Numbered from the stretch's first letter, positions 20,786 to 31,844 are shown. The stretch: 64,000 bases of DNA from Pseudoips prasinana (GCA_951640165.1 OX621263.1:7446001-7510000), one strand, 5' to 3'. A program made the numbers and translations. The notes: generated from the sequence alone by a model not told the origin.

Positions 20786-20839
20786 CAATCGGACTACCAG
20801 GCGTCTGGAGGGTCTCCTCCGGTTTGTTATTGACATCTC

Positions 20840-20985
20840 ATTATGCCGTACGAGGCGATTTGCTTCCTCTTTCATCATGCGCACGGCTGTGGAACAACCT
20901 TCCCGAACGACGTGTTTCCTGACTCAAATAACATGGGTTTATTTATCCTAGAGTGAGCAGGCCATAGCCCTGTTATTCTTTTAAT
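20840..20985 (+). pseudogene. Non-LTR RT C-terminal scrap
   Basis: RRFASSFIMRTA in one frame continues as ARLWNNLPERRVS in another, a common C-terminal motif of Jockey/CR1 reverse transcriptases in Lepidoptera. One frameshift sits between the two halves. It abuts the reversed R1 copy. Confidence 0.55.
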
Positions 20986-20991
20986 AAATAA

Positions 20992-21440
20992 AATTAAAAA
21001 GGTTTTTATTCACGTAGACTTTAAAAAAGCGCTTGTAAATAATCAGACCATGTTTGTAGTAATACAGTTATTATTTCTAGTTACTTATTACGGATATATA
21101 GGTACACGGAATGTTAAAACATTTATACAATTTATTTTATAATGGTAGTGATATTTAGCTAGCTTGTATTAAGTTATTGTCAAGGAGATTATGTTTAGGT
21201 TTAATTATTGAAATTCATATTTTACTACATATTGTCTGAATGGTTCTGTCTATATTAAGGTATCAATTCAGTATTATTATTATAACGGACCTCGTGTTTA
21301 AAACCACGGTCGCGCTTTAATGCTACCACCGGATCCAATGCGCTACCAACTGAGAAGACCCAGCGAAACAAACTCAGCAGGTTCATCTACTACCGGTTTC
21401 AACACGGCCCAGTTGAGACGATCCGGCGAAACATGCGCAA
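20992..21440 (-). repeat. Repeat R1, long copy
   Basis: On the minus strand, from gcatgtttcgccggatcg and the gaaaccggtagtagatgaac block through taatatagacagaaccattc to the ttaaagtctacgtgaataaa tail. Near full length for the family as seen here. Confidence 0.75.
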
Positions 21441-21754
21441 GCGGGCTTTCTATCTCGGAAACCACACGGCTATCATACAATCGATACAATAAATAATACG
21501 GTATCATATAATGAGTACTTAATGATCCGCTCGAGTATCTATCGCCTTCACATTGAAAGACGGTAAATGTGGTACAGAAATATTATCTACAGTAAGCCAA
21601 TAGCCATTTCTACGGATTCGTAATTGTCCGTCAATGATCTCTTATCCCCACTCAACTCAAGCTGCGCTTATGTTCTGTGTTTATTATAACGCGTCTCACA
21701 TCGAGACTGTCGCCGTGTGGTACAATTAACAAGCGACAGATATCAAAACTTAAA
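21441..21754. other. No gene recognised
   Basis: Mixed-composition sequence between R1 and a Helitron. No ORF of note and no element ends found. Confidence 0.4.
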
Positions 21755-22023
21755 TCTATACATCTAATAAAATTGTAGGAAATTCTAAACCGTACATTGA
21801 ATATTTTTTTAAAAGGATACTTGGGTCGTGATAATCGATATGGAAGCCAAAATATAGTTTATAGAATTTTTGTCTGTTTGTCTGCATGTATGTCCGGGCT
21901 AAACTCAAAAAGTACTGCATGGATTTATTTCAAATTTTGCATGAACATTACTAAGAGGTCGGGTCAACATATAGGCTACATATTATAAAGTTTAACGCGT
22001 GTAAAACTGCGGGGCACAGCTAG
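21755..22023 (+). mobile_element. Non-autonomous Helitron-like element, short form
   Basis: 269 bp, TCTATACATCTAATAAAATT at the 5' end after A, CTAG at the 3' end before T, with a stem before it. Lacks the inserted module present in the copies at 172 and 63114, so it shows the uninterrupted form. Confidence 0.75.
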
Positions 22024-22029
22024 TTAATA

Positions 22030-22105
22030 AGCTCTCGTCTCGGGACAACTAACACACTGCCGATCTGATCCCCAACTAGGCAGAGCCAGTACTATGGTGA
22101 CCCGG
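22030..22105 (-). mobile_element. SINE-C tail fragment
   Basis: On the minus strand: tcaccatagtactggctctg, cctagttggggatcagatcg, then gtgttagttgtcccgag, a variant of the SINE-C tail. Confidence 0.55.
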
Positions 22106-22199
22106 GGCTGCCGGTTAAGACGCTGAACATCGGGATTGTTATCGGCGTTTTGTGAAGGTTCGATTGTGAAGGTTAAAAATGCCTTGATAAATCGTTAAA

Positions 22200-22563
22200 G
22201 TCAAAGTCAAAAATTATTTATTCCGTAAACATTTTAAATTTATATGGAATCGTCATTTTTTTTACCCTACCGTGCAGTGCATGACGTGGCAGCTACTGAG
22301 AAACACTGCCAGAGAACTCAGTAGGCATCCTTTTTTAAAATAAAATATACTTTAGATTAATTACAATCATGTGTGTTGACTCAGAACAACTCAATCCAAA
22401 GAACTTTTATCCCTTAAATAATCAGAAATTTTGTAATATGCTCTGCTACACAATTTGGCTTTAATAATTCTTTGAAACTTATTCAATACTCAATACTCAA
22501 TCATTTATTGCTTCCATAATGTATAACAGATTCGTAGACAATTCTCTAATATAATTGGGAAGT
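22200..22563 (-). pseudogene. CR1-like element, 3' half (downstream of the RTE insertion)
   Basis: On the minus strand the frame picks up directly where the 25303-25640 half stops: KLPNYIRELSTNLL, then after a micro-insertion KAKLCSRAYYKISDYLRD and a stop, followed by a 3' UTR ending in (TGACTT)n at about 22198-22212. The same UTR recurs at 35495-35601 and twice, inverted, at 46914-47370. The last bases, 22554-22563, are one copy of the RTE target-site duplication. Confidence 0.8.
22493..22541 (-). repeat. Micro-insertion: extreme 3' tail of another retroelement
   Basis: Breaks the CR1-like reading frame between TNLL and the KFQRIIKAK-like continuation. On the minus strand it reads attatggaagcaataaatg then attgagtattgagt: a polyadenylation-type AATAAA followed by a short repeat tail. 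A related sequence sits in a SINE-C at about 53685-53755. Confidence 0.55.
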
Positions 22564-25302
22564 CGGTATGACCCGTATCTTCCTAGTAGGGGTGTACGCT
22601 CCTGTAGATATGGGTGCAGTTGTGTCACAGCGAGAACAAGAGGAAAGAAAGGCATTCTGGGAGACCTTGGGAGATGTGTTACGAATAAGTCAGTATAATG
22701 AAAGAGTAATAATATTAGGTGATTTTAATGGTTGGATGGGGTAAAGCGTGATGGTTTTGAAAGAGTTCTAGGTCAATTCGGTGATGAGAGTGAGAATGAG
22801 AATGGGAATAGTCTGCTTGAGATATGTCTGGAATAGAGTCTTTGTGTTACAAATACTATGTTTGAACATAAAAGAATCCATACGTTTACACGGGAGAGAA
22901 AAAATGTGAGAAAGAGTATGATTGACTTTGTGATTGTAGATGAAAGATTGAGAAAGAATGTTCTAGACACAAGAGTCTATCGTGGGACCGCAATCCATAC
23001 AGACCACTTCCTGATGATGAGCCGAATAAGTGGTATGTTCAATGGCGCCACCGAATCCCTGAGACTAAGAGTGTACTAGAGAGAATAAAAGTAGAGAAAC
23101 TGCAAGAGGCAGGAGTGGCAGATGAGTACAAAAGTAAGTTGATTGATAAGTTTGAGGGATCTAAAGACATAAGAGAAGTAGAAGAGCTATGGAAGTCAGT
23201 CAAAGAAGGTGTGGTGAGTGTAGCTAGTGAAGTATGTGGTGTAATAAAGAGGAGAAGAGGAAGAAAGATGAAGAATATTTGGTGGGACAAAAGTGTACAA
23301 AAAGTTGTATGTGAAAAGAAGAAAGCGTGGTTAGATTGGCTAGCCACCAGAGCAAACGAACGAATGCATAAGGCGACGAATGAAGATATAGAAAGAGCCT
23401 GGAATGACTATAAAAGGATGAAAGGAATAGTAAAGAACGTGGTGAACGAAAAGAAAAATGAACAAAAGGATAATTTTGATAGAAGGTTGTCTAAGGGTTT
23501 TCAGATGAACATTAAGTTTTTCTGGAAATCCGTTAGATCAGTAAGAGGCATAACCCAAACCTCAGAACTGAGCTCCATCCGAGACCAAGATGGATATATA
23601 GTGAAAGGGGAAGAATGCGTGTTAAAACGTTGGAAGGAGTATTTTGAGAGTTTGTATGATAGAAGTGTAACAGAGAGTGAACGTAGTTCATTAGGTATAG
23701 ACAAAAATAATTGTAAGGATGAAATTTGAATGGATGAGATTGTGAAAGCTATTAAGAGTATGAAATCGGGTAAATCACCAGGGTATGACAGGATAACTTC
23801 CGAAATGCTGAAGGTTGGACATGGCGTCATAGCGAGTCAGCTGTGCAGCCTTTTCAATCTGTGCTATAACACCGGCCAAGTGCCAAGTGATTGGTGCAAG
23901 GCTGTCATCGTACCTCTTTACAAAGGAAAAGGCTCACGGCAAGACTGTAAAAACTACAGGGGCATTAGTCTGCTCAGCGTCGTTGGTAAGTTGTATGCGA
24001 TAGTATTGGTTGAAAGAGTTGTGAAAGGAACCGATACAAAAATATGGGATGCACAGGCGGGTTTTCGAAAAGGAATGGGATGGACGGATCAGGTCTTTTC
24101 TCTGCGAAGCATAGTAGAGAAGTTTTAGGGCAAAAGCCAAAAGGTCTACTGTGCCTTCGTAGACTTAGAAAAGGCCTACGATAGAGTGTTGAGGAATGAG
24201 CTTTGGTCGGTACTGTCCATGTATGGGTTAGACGACAACCTTGTTCAAGCACTGAAATCTCTTTATAGGGATTCCAGAGCTTGCGTGAGGATTAACGGGT
24301 CATACACTGAGTGGTTTAGCATCCAAAAGGGTGTTAGACAGGGATGTGTAGCGTCACCGTGGTTGTTTAACCTATTCATGGATAGCTGTTTAAAAGACTT
24401 GAAAGAAAGTGAATGTGGTGTAAGGATGAATGAGTTACTCATCAAATGTCTGCTGTACGCTGATGATCAAGTTCTACTTGCATCATCTGCGGACGAGTTG
24501 CAGGTGATGGTAACAAATATGCATGAAGCTTTTGAAAGGAAAGGGATGAAAATGAATGTTGGTAAGACGAAAATAATGGTATTTGAGAGGGATGAATACA
24601 CGACAGCTTGTGATATTGTGGTTGCAGGAGAGAAAGTCAAACAGGTGAAAGAGTTTGTATATTTGGGAACTTTGTTTACGAGAGATGGGAAATATGAGAA
24701 AGAGATTGTTAGAAGAACAAAAGCGGGGAACAGAGTGAATGGGGCACTACACGCCTTTATGAGTAGCCGACAAGTCTCAAAGAAGGCTCGACTGGCCGTG
24801 CACGATGGAGTGTTAGTGCCAACTTTAATGTATGGAAGTGAAAGTTGGGTATGGCAGAAAAAGAATGAAAGTAAAATAAATGCAGTGGAAATGAGAGTTC
24901 TGAGAAGTATGTGTGGTGTGACTTTGAGAGACAGAATTCGAAATACTGATATAAGAGAGCGTTGTGGTGTGAAAGAGGATGTAGTCACAAAGATTGAAAA
25001 AGGTATGCTGAGATGGTTTGGTCATTTAGAAAGGATGAATGAAAGAAGACTGACAAAAGAAGTATACCTGGCCTGTGTGAATGGTACAACCGGAAGGGGA
25101 AGACCTCGTAGAACATTCTCTGATCAAATTGGAGACGTACTTAGGAAAGGTCAGGTCAGAAGTACCCTAAACCGGCGAGCATGTATGAAGAATATAATGT
25201 CAGTAAACGAAGCGAAAGAGGTGTGCAAGGATCGTGACAAATGGAAGTCCGTTGTCTCTGCCTACCCCTCTGGGAGACAGGCGTGAGTCTATGTATGTAT
25301 GT
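22564..25302 (+). pseudogene. RTE-type non-LTR retrotransposon, 5'-truncated, nearly continuous RT frame
   Basis: Encodes the end of an APE-type endonuclease and a whole reverse transcriptase. Endonuclease remnants: LVGVYAPVDMG, ILGDFNGW (22568-22744), then in another frame MIDFVIVDERLR and HTDHFLMMSR (22858-23079). From about 23081 to 25286 a single frame runs through the [68 protein letters not shown] (24456-24467), [11 protein letters not shown], then the C-terminal [11 protein letters not shown] and [18 protein letters not shown]. Only two in-frame stops break it, a TGA at 23727-23729 and a TAG at 24126-24128. The tail is (ATGT)n. It is flanked by ATTGGGAAGT at 22554-22563 and 25303-25312. 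A 5'-truncated copy of its tail is at 57369-57483. Confidence 0.9.
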
Positions 25303-25640
25303 ATTGGGAAGTTTGTTATAGAATCTTATACATTGCCCGATAAAAGAGTTACTTATTTTGTGGAGACGGGTAGTATGCAATGTGAGACTATTCTTATATC
25401 TAGTATTTACATAATGTGTATCGCTCCTTTTACAGAAGGAATCGATATTTTTATGCACATATACACATAAGTTTTCATATATATTCTGAGATGGTACAGT
25501 TAGAATGTTAACCTCTTTGAACTTTTCTCTTAGAGACACTCTCGGGCCAAGATTATAGATAGATTTTACAGCTCTTTTTTGCAATAGGTATATATGGTGT
25601 TTGATGTTCGACGTTGAAAATTGATTCCGAACCATTTAAG
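25303..25640 (-). pseudogene. CR1-like element RT C-terminal region (upstream of the RTE insertion)
   Basis: On the minus strand: STSNIKHHIYLLQKRAVKSI, GPRVSLREKFKEVNILTVPS, NIYENLCVYVHKN, TRLHKISNSFIGQCIRFYNK and LPN, at which point the RTE begins. This is the RT C-terminal domain of a CR1/Jockey-group element. Together with 22200-22563 it makes one element split in two. The frame is open across this half. Confidence 0.82.
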
Positions 25641-25759
25641 ACGACACTTGTGCTCATAGAGCCGATTTAACTATTGATTAAGTCATTTTATCCTTTATTT
25701 ATTTAAACGCCGATCACTATACCGATGTTCGGTGACTTAGCCGGTAGGCCCCCAGACAA

Positions 25760-25878
25760 CTCATATACATCATTATCATCATCATCATCATCATCATATC
25801 AGCCGAAAGACGTTCTCTGCTGGACAAAGGCCGCCACCAAAGATCTCCACAATTCTTGGTCTCGCGCTACCCGCATTA
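25760..25878 (-). mobile_element. RTE-type 3' tail fragment
   Basis: Plus strand shows (ATC)n, then atatcagccgaaagacgt, ctgctggacaaaggccgcc and agatctccacaattcttggt: the reverse of the RTE tail found at 43680-43745. Non-coding scrap. Confidence 0.75.
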
Positions 25879-26200
25879 AATACAAATCAGTTTATTTGCA
25901 AGAATATAGTTTACAGGGTATGGTCTTAAATTAAAATGGTCCATTTACATTCTACCTTTCTTTTATGGTATGGACATTTTTCAACGTTTCAAACAGTAAT
26001 AATCTAATATTTTGCAAGCAAGCAACTCATTAATAATTGTTGAATAATGTCATAATTAATTATTTGATGTCATGGTCCCATTAATAATGCTATGTCGAAT
26101 TCAGTGAGATAATAATAATGATGATATCAAATTATAAGAAATGTCAATTGATTACAATTAAATAGTTTAATAACATCGTAAATAATTAATCATTTTATGA
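25879..26200. other. No gene recognised
   Basis: AT-rich. The first bases (aaatcagtttatttgcaag) could be a reversed retroelement 3' end. Nothing else is recognised. Confidence 0.4.
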
Positions 26201-26518
26201 GGTATTTACCAATATTTATAATGTCAAAATACACCGCGATGCGTCAGATATAAGGTATATACCAATATTTATAATGTCAAAATACACCGCAATGCGTCAG
26301 ATATAAGGTATATACCAATATTTATAATGTCAAAATACACCGCAATGCGTCAGATATAAGGTATACACCAATATTTATAATGTCAAAATACACCGCAATG
26401 CGTCAGATATAAGGTATATACCAATATTTATAATGTCAAAATACACCGCGATGCGTCAGATATAAGGTATATACCAATATTTATGATGTCAAAATACACC
26501 GCGATGTGTCACATATCC
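26201..26518. repeat. 53-bp tandem array, about six units
   Basis: Unit: ggtatataccaatatttata, atgtcaaaatacaccgcgat, gcgtcagatataa. Units start near 26201, 26254 and 26307 and continue at 53-bp spacing. Variation is limited to a few sites, so the array is young or homogenised. Confidence 0.93.
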
Positions 26519-26544
26519 AGCGACTTCTAGATAATCCTCCTCAT

Positions 26545-26640
26545 CATACAAAGATTGGTCCTGGGTGGGATCAAACCCACTATCTCTGGCTTAGCAGTCA
26601 GGGTCACCAACCTTTAGACCAACTGGCGAGTCGAAATTGG
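26545..26640 (-). mobile_element. tRNA-like SINE head fragment
   Basis: On the minus strand: ggttggtgaccctgactgct, then gtgggtttgatcccaccca, matching A- and B-box-like positions of a SINE-C-type head. The body is missing. Confidence 0.5.
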
Positions 26641-26791
26641 CTACTAATATTCTTTCTGTGGCCAGCCTTCTGAGAACTTTTTCTTGTTACTTCCGTCCAA
26701 ATGGTCCTAGGAATACTTTAAAGTCCTATGAGTTTAGTTATTATTAATCTAAGTATATGATTTTCATTTTTCCTTGTTGCTTAGTACAGAG

Positions 26792-27046
26792 TTAGGCTGA
26801 TTTCAGAGTGACGCGCGCGGCACGCGCCGGCGGCCAGCGCGTCTCAACAGCGGCGCGTGCGAGACGCGTCACTCTGAAACGCTAGCTGCCAGTAGAGGAG
26901 CTCGGGCAGCGCTGGCCGACGGCGCGCGTGTCACACACGGCGCGTGTGAACTGCGTGACTATGAAACGCAACTACTATCTAGTGTAATTCGAAGCGCGCG
27001 CGATTGGCCGGCGCCGCTCGCGCGCGCGACCCTGAAATCAGCCTTA
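26792..27046. mobile_element. GC-rich MITE with 8-bp target duplication
   Basis: 255 bp between GTACAGAG at 26784-26791 and 27047-27054. The ends are inverted: TTAGGCTGATTTCAGAGTGA on the left, and the complement of the right end reads TAAGGCTGATTTCAGGGTCG. The interior is very rich in CpG words (gcgcgc, cggcgc), with internal repeats of gcgcgtgtga type, in a region that is otherwise AT-rich. Eight-bp duplications suit hAT- or P-like transposases. TTA also precedes the left duplication, so an 11-bp duplication cannot be excluded. No ORF. Confidence 0.75.
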
Positions 27047-27054
27047 GTACAGAG

Positions 27055-27390
27055 AATTAAGTGATATCAGAAATAGAACAAATTAATAGCGGCCTTAAAA
27101 CGCTAAATTACACCCCTCTTAGTATTCCTGCGGAGACAGATTGAGATATTTCCTTTATCAGGTATAACCTCCAAGGTATACTCTTTTTTACTTGCCATAA
27201 TTATTGTACAAACATAAAATGAATAGTTATTTCCTGAGCTAAATGAATACCTGTATCTCAGGTGACAAATTTTCCCACGCGATAATTTTAACAGTAAAAC
27301 AAACCGTTATATTAAACTAAGTAAAATTGTCTGCAAAAGATGAAAAGATCTATTCAATTGCAATGCAATTCCCACGCACAGATCTGCTGC
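27055..27390. other. No gene recognised
   Basis: AT-rich flank between the GC-rich MITE and the next retroelement fragment. Confidence 0.4.
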
Positions 27391-27391
27391 T

Positions 27392-27925
27392 TTCCGCGGC
27401 AGTTTTAGATACGCAGCCTCCAAAGTTTGGAACAATATACCGCCACCAATCAGAGATCTTAAAAGTATATATAGTTTTAGAGTACAATTAAAACAGTTTC
27501 TTTTTAATTATCAAATTCAGTTTGAAGCAATAAAGTGTAACATATCTATAATTTGATCTGCTTTTGACAGTGTATTTATCTATTAAGGCTGAATACAAAG
27601 TATGCAAAATGAGTGGCATGAATGAGACCCCAATAATATAATATAATTTAAGTATCTACCTTATATATTTATCTTTTATATTAATTTATTTATATTAAAT
27701 CCCCACACACTAATTTGCACTAACATACCATGATCGTCACGGGTACCAACGGAAGATCAGCGCTGGGTGTAACCCAGCAAATGCTGAGATGGTGACCCTT
27801 TCGGCAGGACATACAGGACCTATTGCGTAGTGTTAAACTATGTTATTGTCTGCTTTTTATATGTATTTAGTTAGTTCTGTTTGTAAATTTCTTGTATGTC
27901 TATTGTCGAATAAATGTATTTTCTT
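27392..27925 (+). pseudogene. CR1-like RT C-terminal end and 3' UTR
   Basis: The frame at 27392 reads RGSFRYAASKVWNNIPPPIR and then SFRVQLKQFLFNYQIQF. This is the W-N-x-I/L-P signature with the usual downstream amphipathic segment of CR1/Jockey reverse transcriptases. A UTR follows with caccaacg-like and gcgctgggtgtaacccagca words, an AATAAA near 27909 and a (TTC)n tail. The rest of the element is missing. Confidence 0.6.
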
Positions 27926-28134
27926 CTTCTTCTTTCTTCTTCTTCTATTGTTATGGGCGGTAAACTTTCACACGAGCGCTTTTGCCTAGCGCGCGTAAAC
28001 ATGCTGAATGTCACTGAAATATATTTGAATGCGAGTAGAAACATTGTAGCCACAAATAGACATAAATTCCACTGCAAGGGCTTTATGTCTATTTAAGAAA
28101 TTTTATAACTTCTTAAATTCAAACGTCAAATTTT

Positions 28135-28440
28135 TTTTTTTGAATTTCTATGATAGTCCTGTCGAGTGTCGCGGGTTTTGAAGCTCAAATCTTATAGTTT
28201 TATTTTGATTTTCATGGAAAATATATAATATTGGAACACATTATCATTTAGAATTATTATTTTGACAATTTAATTATACTTCAAAGCTCGATCAGGGGTA
28301 GTATCATCCATCAAACGTTTAACCCATCAAGCCCCTCTTTTTGTCAATACATACGACCCCCTTTCAAACTTCTCTCTTCTTCTTCTCTTCTACCCTGCGA
28401 CACAGGAATTCATTTTACTTTTTGTCTATTTGTGGCCGAA
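28135..28440 (+). repeat. Direct duplication, unit 1
   Basis: Contains catggaaaatatataatatt, acacattatcatttag, ttcaaagctcgatcaggggt, cccatcaagcccctcttttt and the cttctaccctgcgacacagg block. The same order recurs at 28556-28800. Unit class unknown. No ORF. Confidence 0.75.
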
Positions 28441-28555
28441 TTTAAAAGGATTATGTAACTAAATTCAAAATTTCAATATAACTTTTTTGTCGAAGCTTGT
28501 TATTTCCTAAAAGTTGTCAATAACAGTGCTGCTGAAAATGGCGGCTGGTGAAGCT

Positions 28556-28800
28556 GATCTGTGTTAGTTTTATTTTGATTTGCATGGAAAATATATAATA
28601 TTAGTACACATTATCATTTACTATTATTATTTTCACGATTTAATAAAACTTCAAAGCTCAGTCAGCGGTAACGTTTGATGAATCAAACGTTTTACCCATC
28701 AAGCCCCTCTTTTTCTCAATACATACGATCAGCTCTTCTGAACTTTTCTGTTCTTGTTCTCTTCTACCCCGCGACATAGGGATTCATTTTCCAATTCCCA
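28556..28800 (+). repeat. Direct duplication, unit 2
   Basis: Second copy of the unit at 28135-28440, diverged by scattered substitutions and one small rearrangement around gtaacgtttgatgaatcaa. The offset between units is about 360 bp. Confidence 0.75.
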
Positions 28801-29591
28801 ATACCTAATTTTGTATTTTTATTTTGCTTAATAATAAAGACATATACATATATGTTTAATTGCATGTTCAGTCCAATCAAATATATAATTTACGCGCGAT
28901 ATAAAAGCGTCCATATGATTGGCGTTTTATTACGGTACATTGCAGTGGCAATCCTTCAGCTGAGCTTTTATCCTCTGTATTATCGGGATTTACTAAAGCG
29001 CCTCTCAAACGAAAACGACTGGTGTGTGGAACAAGTAACGAGTGAAAGCGAATTGGAGATTTTTCTTGGGTAATCAATCAATTTGTTTTGATAATCAATA
29101 GACTTTTATATTCCATTAAAGGTCGGTGACGTCATCAATCCTTCTGCTCCAATCTCGGTGATGGCAGCCAGTCTAACCTACGTAGGACACATTATAGTGC
29201 ATTAGTTTGAGGGTACATAAGGGTGATGAGAGCTGAGAGCAGCTAGTTAAGAAAATCAAATTTCCGGGATAACAACTATTTTATCTGTTATATTTAAAAT
29301 ATATTTTGTAATTTATGTACACGCCATTGAACATTATAAATATAGTAAAGATAAATCAAAGAGCAAAGATTCTGCCTTATAAATAAATATATCGATTTAA
29401 TGTAATATAATTCAAAATTGTAACTTATTTATATAAGGTGGCACAGCTTCATACTTCGATTTTAGATTTTAATTAAAGATTTATTTTGTATTTCTTCAAA
29501 GTATTATTATAATAATAAATATCTTGAACAACTGACATACTGCCGTCTGTTCCCAAACTAGGGAGAGCTCTACTATAGCAACCAGAGAACT
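28801..29591. other. No gene recognised
   Basis: A short open frame exists at 28852-29073 but shows no recognisable motif. A SINE-C tail scrap (minus strand) lies at about 29525-29590, with cccaaactagggagagc. Otherwise AT-rich. Confidence 0.4.
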
Positions 29592-29757
29592 AATAAAATA
29601 AATTGTATAAATGTTTTAACATTCCGTGTACCTAAATATCTGTAATAAGTAACTAGAAATAATAACTGTATTACTACAAACATGTTCTGACTATTTACAA
29701 GCGCTTTTTCAAAGTCTATGTGAATAAGAACCTTTTTATTTTATTTTTATTTATTTT
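29592..29757 (+). repeat. Repeat R1, 3' end
   Basis: From attgtataaatgttttaaca through tgactatttacaagcgcttt to the tail. Closely matches 52445-52608. Confidence 0.8.
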
Positions 29758-30028
29758 ATCTGCTGATCACAATAAGATTTCTTCTGGGTAGGGTCGAACC
29801 CACAATGATACCGCGCATTTTAATTTATCTGTCTGTCTGTACTAAGCCGTCTTATGAAAGACAATACTAATAAGTTCTACTTTATTTTTATTATTTCAAC
29901 TTGAAACGCTGAGATTATATTCTTTCTTTGTTATAAATTTCAATTAGAATAAAAGACAAATTTTATTTAAAGATATCTTGTGGATTTCAATAAAGTATTG
30001 TAGTTTTATGACAGTCCATGTTCATAAA

Positions 30029-30334
30029 TCTATACTCTATACAAATAAATAAAATTGGAGTGTCTGTTTGTAATATTGAAATAACCGTTTTTTTTCTACA
30101 TAATATGAATATATATACGGTACCTACACCAAAATAATTTTTTTTACAATTTTTGTCTGTCTGTCTGTCTGTTTGTTCCGGCTAATCTCTGAAATGGCTG
30201 GACCGATTTTGACGGGACTTTTATTGGCAGGTAGCTGATGTAATAAGGAGTAACTTAGGCTACTTATTTTTTTAGAATAAACAAAAACATAAAAAAACTA
30301 ATTAAGACGCGAACGAAGTCGCGGGCACAGCTAG
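30029..30334 (+). mobile_element. Short Helitron-like element
   Basis: 306 bp, TCTATACTCTATACAAATAA start after A, gaagtcgcgggcacagCTAG end before T. Contains a (TCTG)n patch near 30155-30172. The 3' end is of the same type as the large element at 2657-5009. Confidence 0.7.
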
Positions 30335-30629
30335 TTTTCGATATAATTATATTTCCTTCAGTAAGCCGGCGATAATTGAGACGACAGTTGATTGATTAAG
30401 ATTATATTTTTTTTTGAGTTATAATGATGTTTTTAGTATTATTGTAGTTTATCTTGAGGCACTTTTTACTAACCCTAAGCTATAAATTATTTGTATATTG
30501 TACTACCTAAATCGATTAAATAATCTAGAATACCAATGTTTAATCTTTGAACAATAAATTATTATTAGTTCAATTTCAAACTCTGTAATAAATTTTAATT
30601 TTCAACTTTCTTATCGAGCGATAGTGTCA
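30335..30629. other. No gene recognised
   Basis: AT-rich. The phrase cttcagtaagccggc here recurs near 31465, hinting at an older duplication of the flanking region. Confidence 0.35.
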
Positions 30630-30840
30630 GAATTGTTCAAGCCGCCCAGTTGGCCTCTGACATGGCTTAACAACTGTTGCCTAATCGCTAGAACCGTGAC
30701 CGCCAGCTTAACGTGCCCTCCAAAGCATGGAGACGCTCAAAAATAAAACCACTGGGGTGGTCAACCAATTATGGACTGATTGCGAGCCTAGTAGTTTAAC
30801 CTTGGCAATCACTTACGGATCTGTGAGATACATACTTTGT
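30630..30840 (-). mobile_element. SINE-E (5S-like)
   Basis: Antisense copy: gtgtcagaattgttcaagcc, ctctgacatggcttaac, ccctccaaagcatggagacg, then ggttgatcaccc-type head sequence diverged in this copy (ggtcaaccaattatggactg). Same order as the sense copy at 20560, read backwards. Confidence 0.65.
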
Positions 30841-31137
30841 GAGTGTGATCTCTAGCAAAATCAGCGTGATATTATGTTAAATAGCTTGCAACCAATATCT
30901 GGATTAGTCTATTATACGGAGCTTGCAGCAACAAGGAACAACTTGCGTGCGTTTAAGTGCTTTTGCCATACCTACTATTGGAACGAAATATAACAGCTCA
31001 CTTAGGACCCTTAAATTGATCCTCAGTGCTTTTGCAGCTGGCTTCTCTAGTTGCAATTCTCTCGTTTTATGAGGCTATAGCCTCTTTATATCATTCTGTC
31101 TCCCACTTTGCACCGGAGGGAGTGGGACTATTCAGTT

Positions 31138-31320
31138 ACTAACTCCTCCTTGTTTCTTTCTGATTAAATTCGTTGCGGGATCCAAGACAGTTAAAGCGAT
31201 TCCCCGGGACATGCCTGAGCCTCACCACTCAGTGTCATTTCACTGTGTGCCACTGTTGATGGCTTACAGGAGTTGCAGTGGTGGGTAAGAGGGAGGGACT
31301 AGTCCCGATAAAAGGTCCGG
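31138..31320 (-). repeat. Repeat R7
   Basis: Reverse of the units at 49670-49865 and 54255-54430. Landmarks on the plus strand here are aactcctccttgtttctttc, attcgttgcgggatccaaga, gattccccgggacatgcctg and gagttgcagtggtgggtaag. About 175 bp. No ORF. Class unknown. Confidence 0.7.
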
Positions 31321-31709
31321 TTAGACCATTTCGCTATGAGCGCCTTTTAATATAAATGCCAGATTTACTTCAAGATGTTTTGTGGGTTTAATAAATAATC
31401 TTCTAATACTACGTATTTTTTTTTATTTCAATCTTAAGCCCACAGACATATAATATTATTCTCTTCAGTAAGCCGGCTTCAGAAACACAATAATCGCAAT
31501 CCCCGTTTTATTTGCTCAAGTTCAAACACTGAGCTTATACTCTTTGTATTGTAGTTTATTAAATGTTCTCGTTTTTCAATGTATGTTTTGGGTGCATGTC
31601 ACAAGTAATAGCGATTTGGATTTTAATTATATGTTAGTTTTTAAAAAGTTTGTAAAATAAATAAGAACGACGCTCACACTATGGTCATTAATACTTGTGT
31701 CGCGAGGTA

Positions 31710-31844
31710 CAGACGCCAGCACATCAAGCTACCCCAATCTGTCAAATTTCCTCAATTGAAACTGAACCTTAAGCTTATGCGATAAAGTTGAAAATCAATT
31801 AAAGAAATTTGACAGATAGGGGTAGCTGGATGTGCTGGCGTCTG
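31710..31844. mobile_element. MITE-1 copy
   Basis: 135 bp, CAGACGCCAGCACATC / GGCGTCTG ends, TA on both sides. Confidence 0.9.

Noticed and set aside
24467..24988. 173-codon minus-strand frame under the RTE
   Set aside because: It lies wholly opposite the reverse-transcriptase coding sequence and has serine/phenylalanine/leucine-rich shadow composition.
26201..26518. CRISPR array
   Set aside because: The 53-bp units are contiguous with no variable spacers, and the genome is eukaryotic. It is an ordinary tandem repeat.
28852..29073. 73-codon open frame as a possible small host gene
   Set aside because: It has no recognisable motif, no clear promoter or splice context, and AT-rich sequence yields frames of this size by chance.
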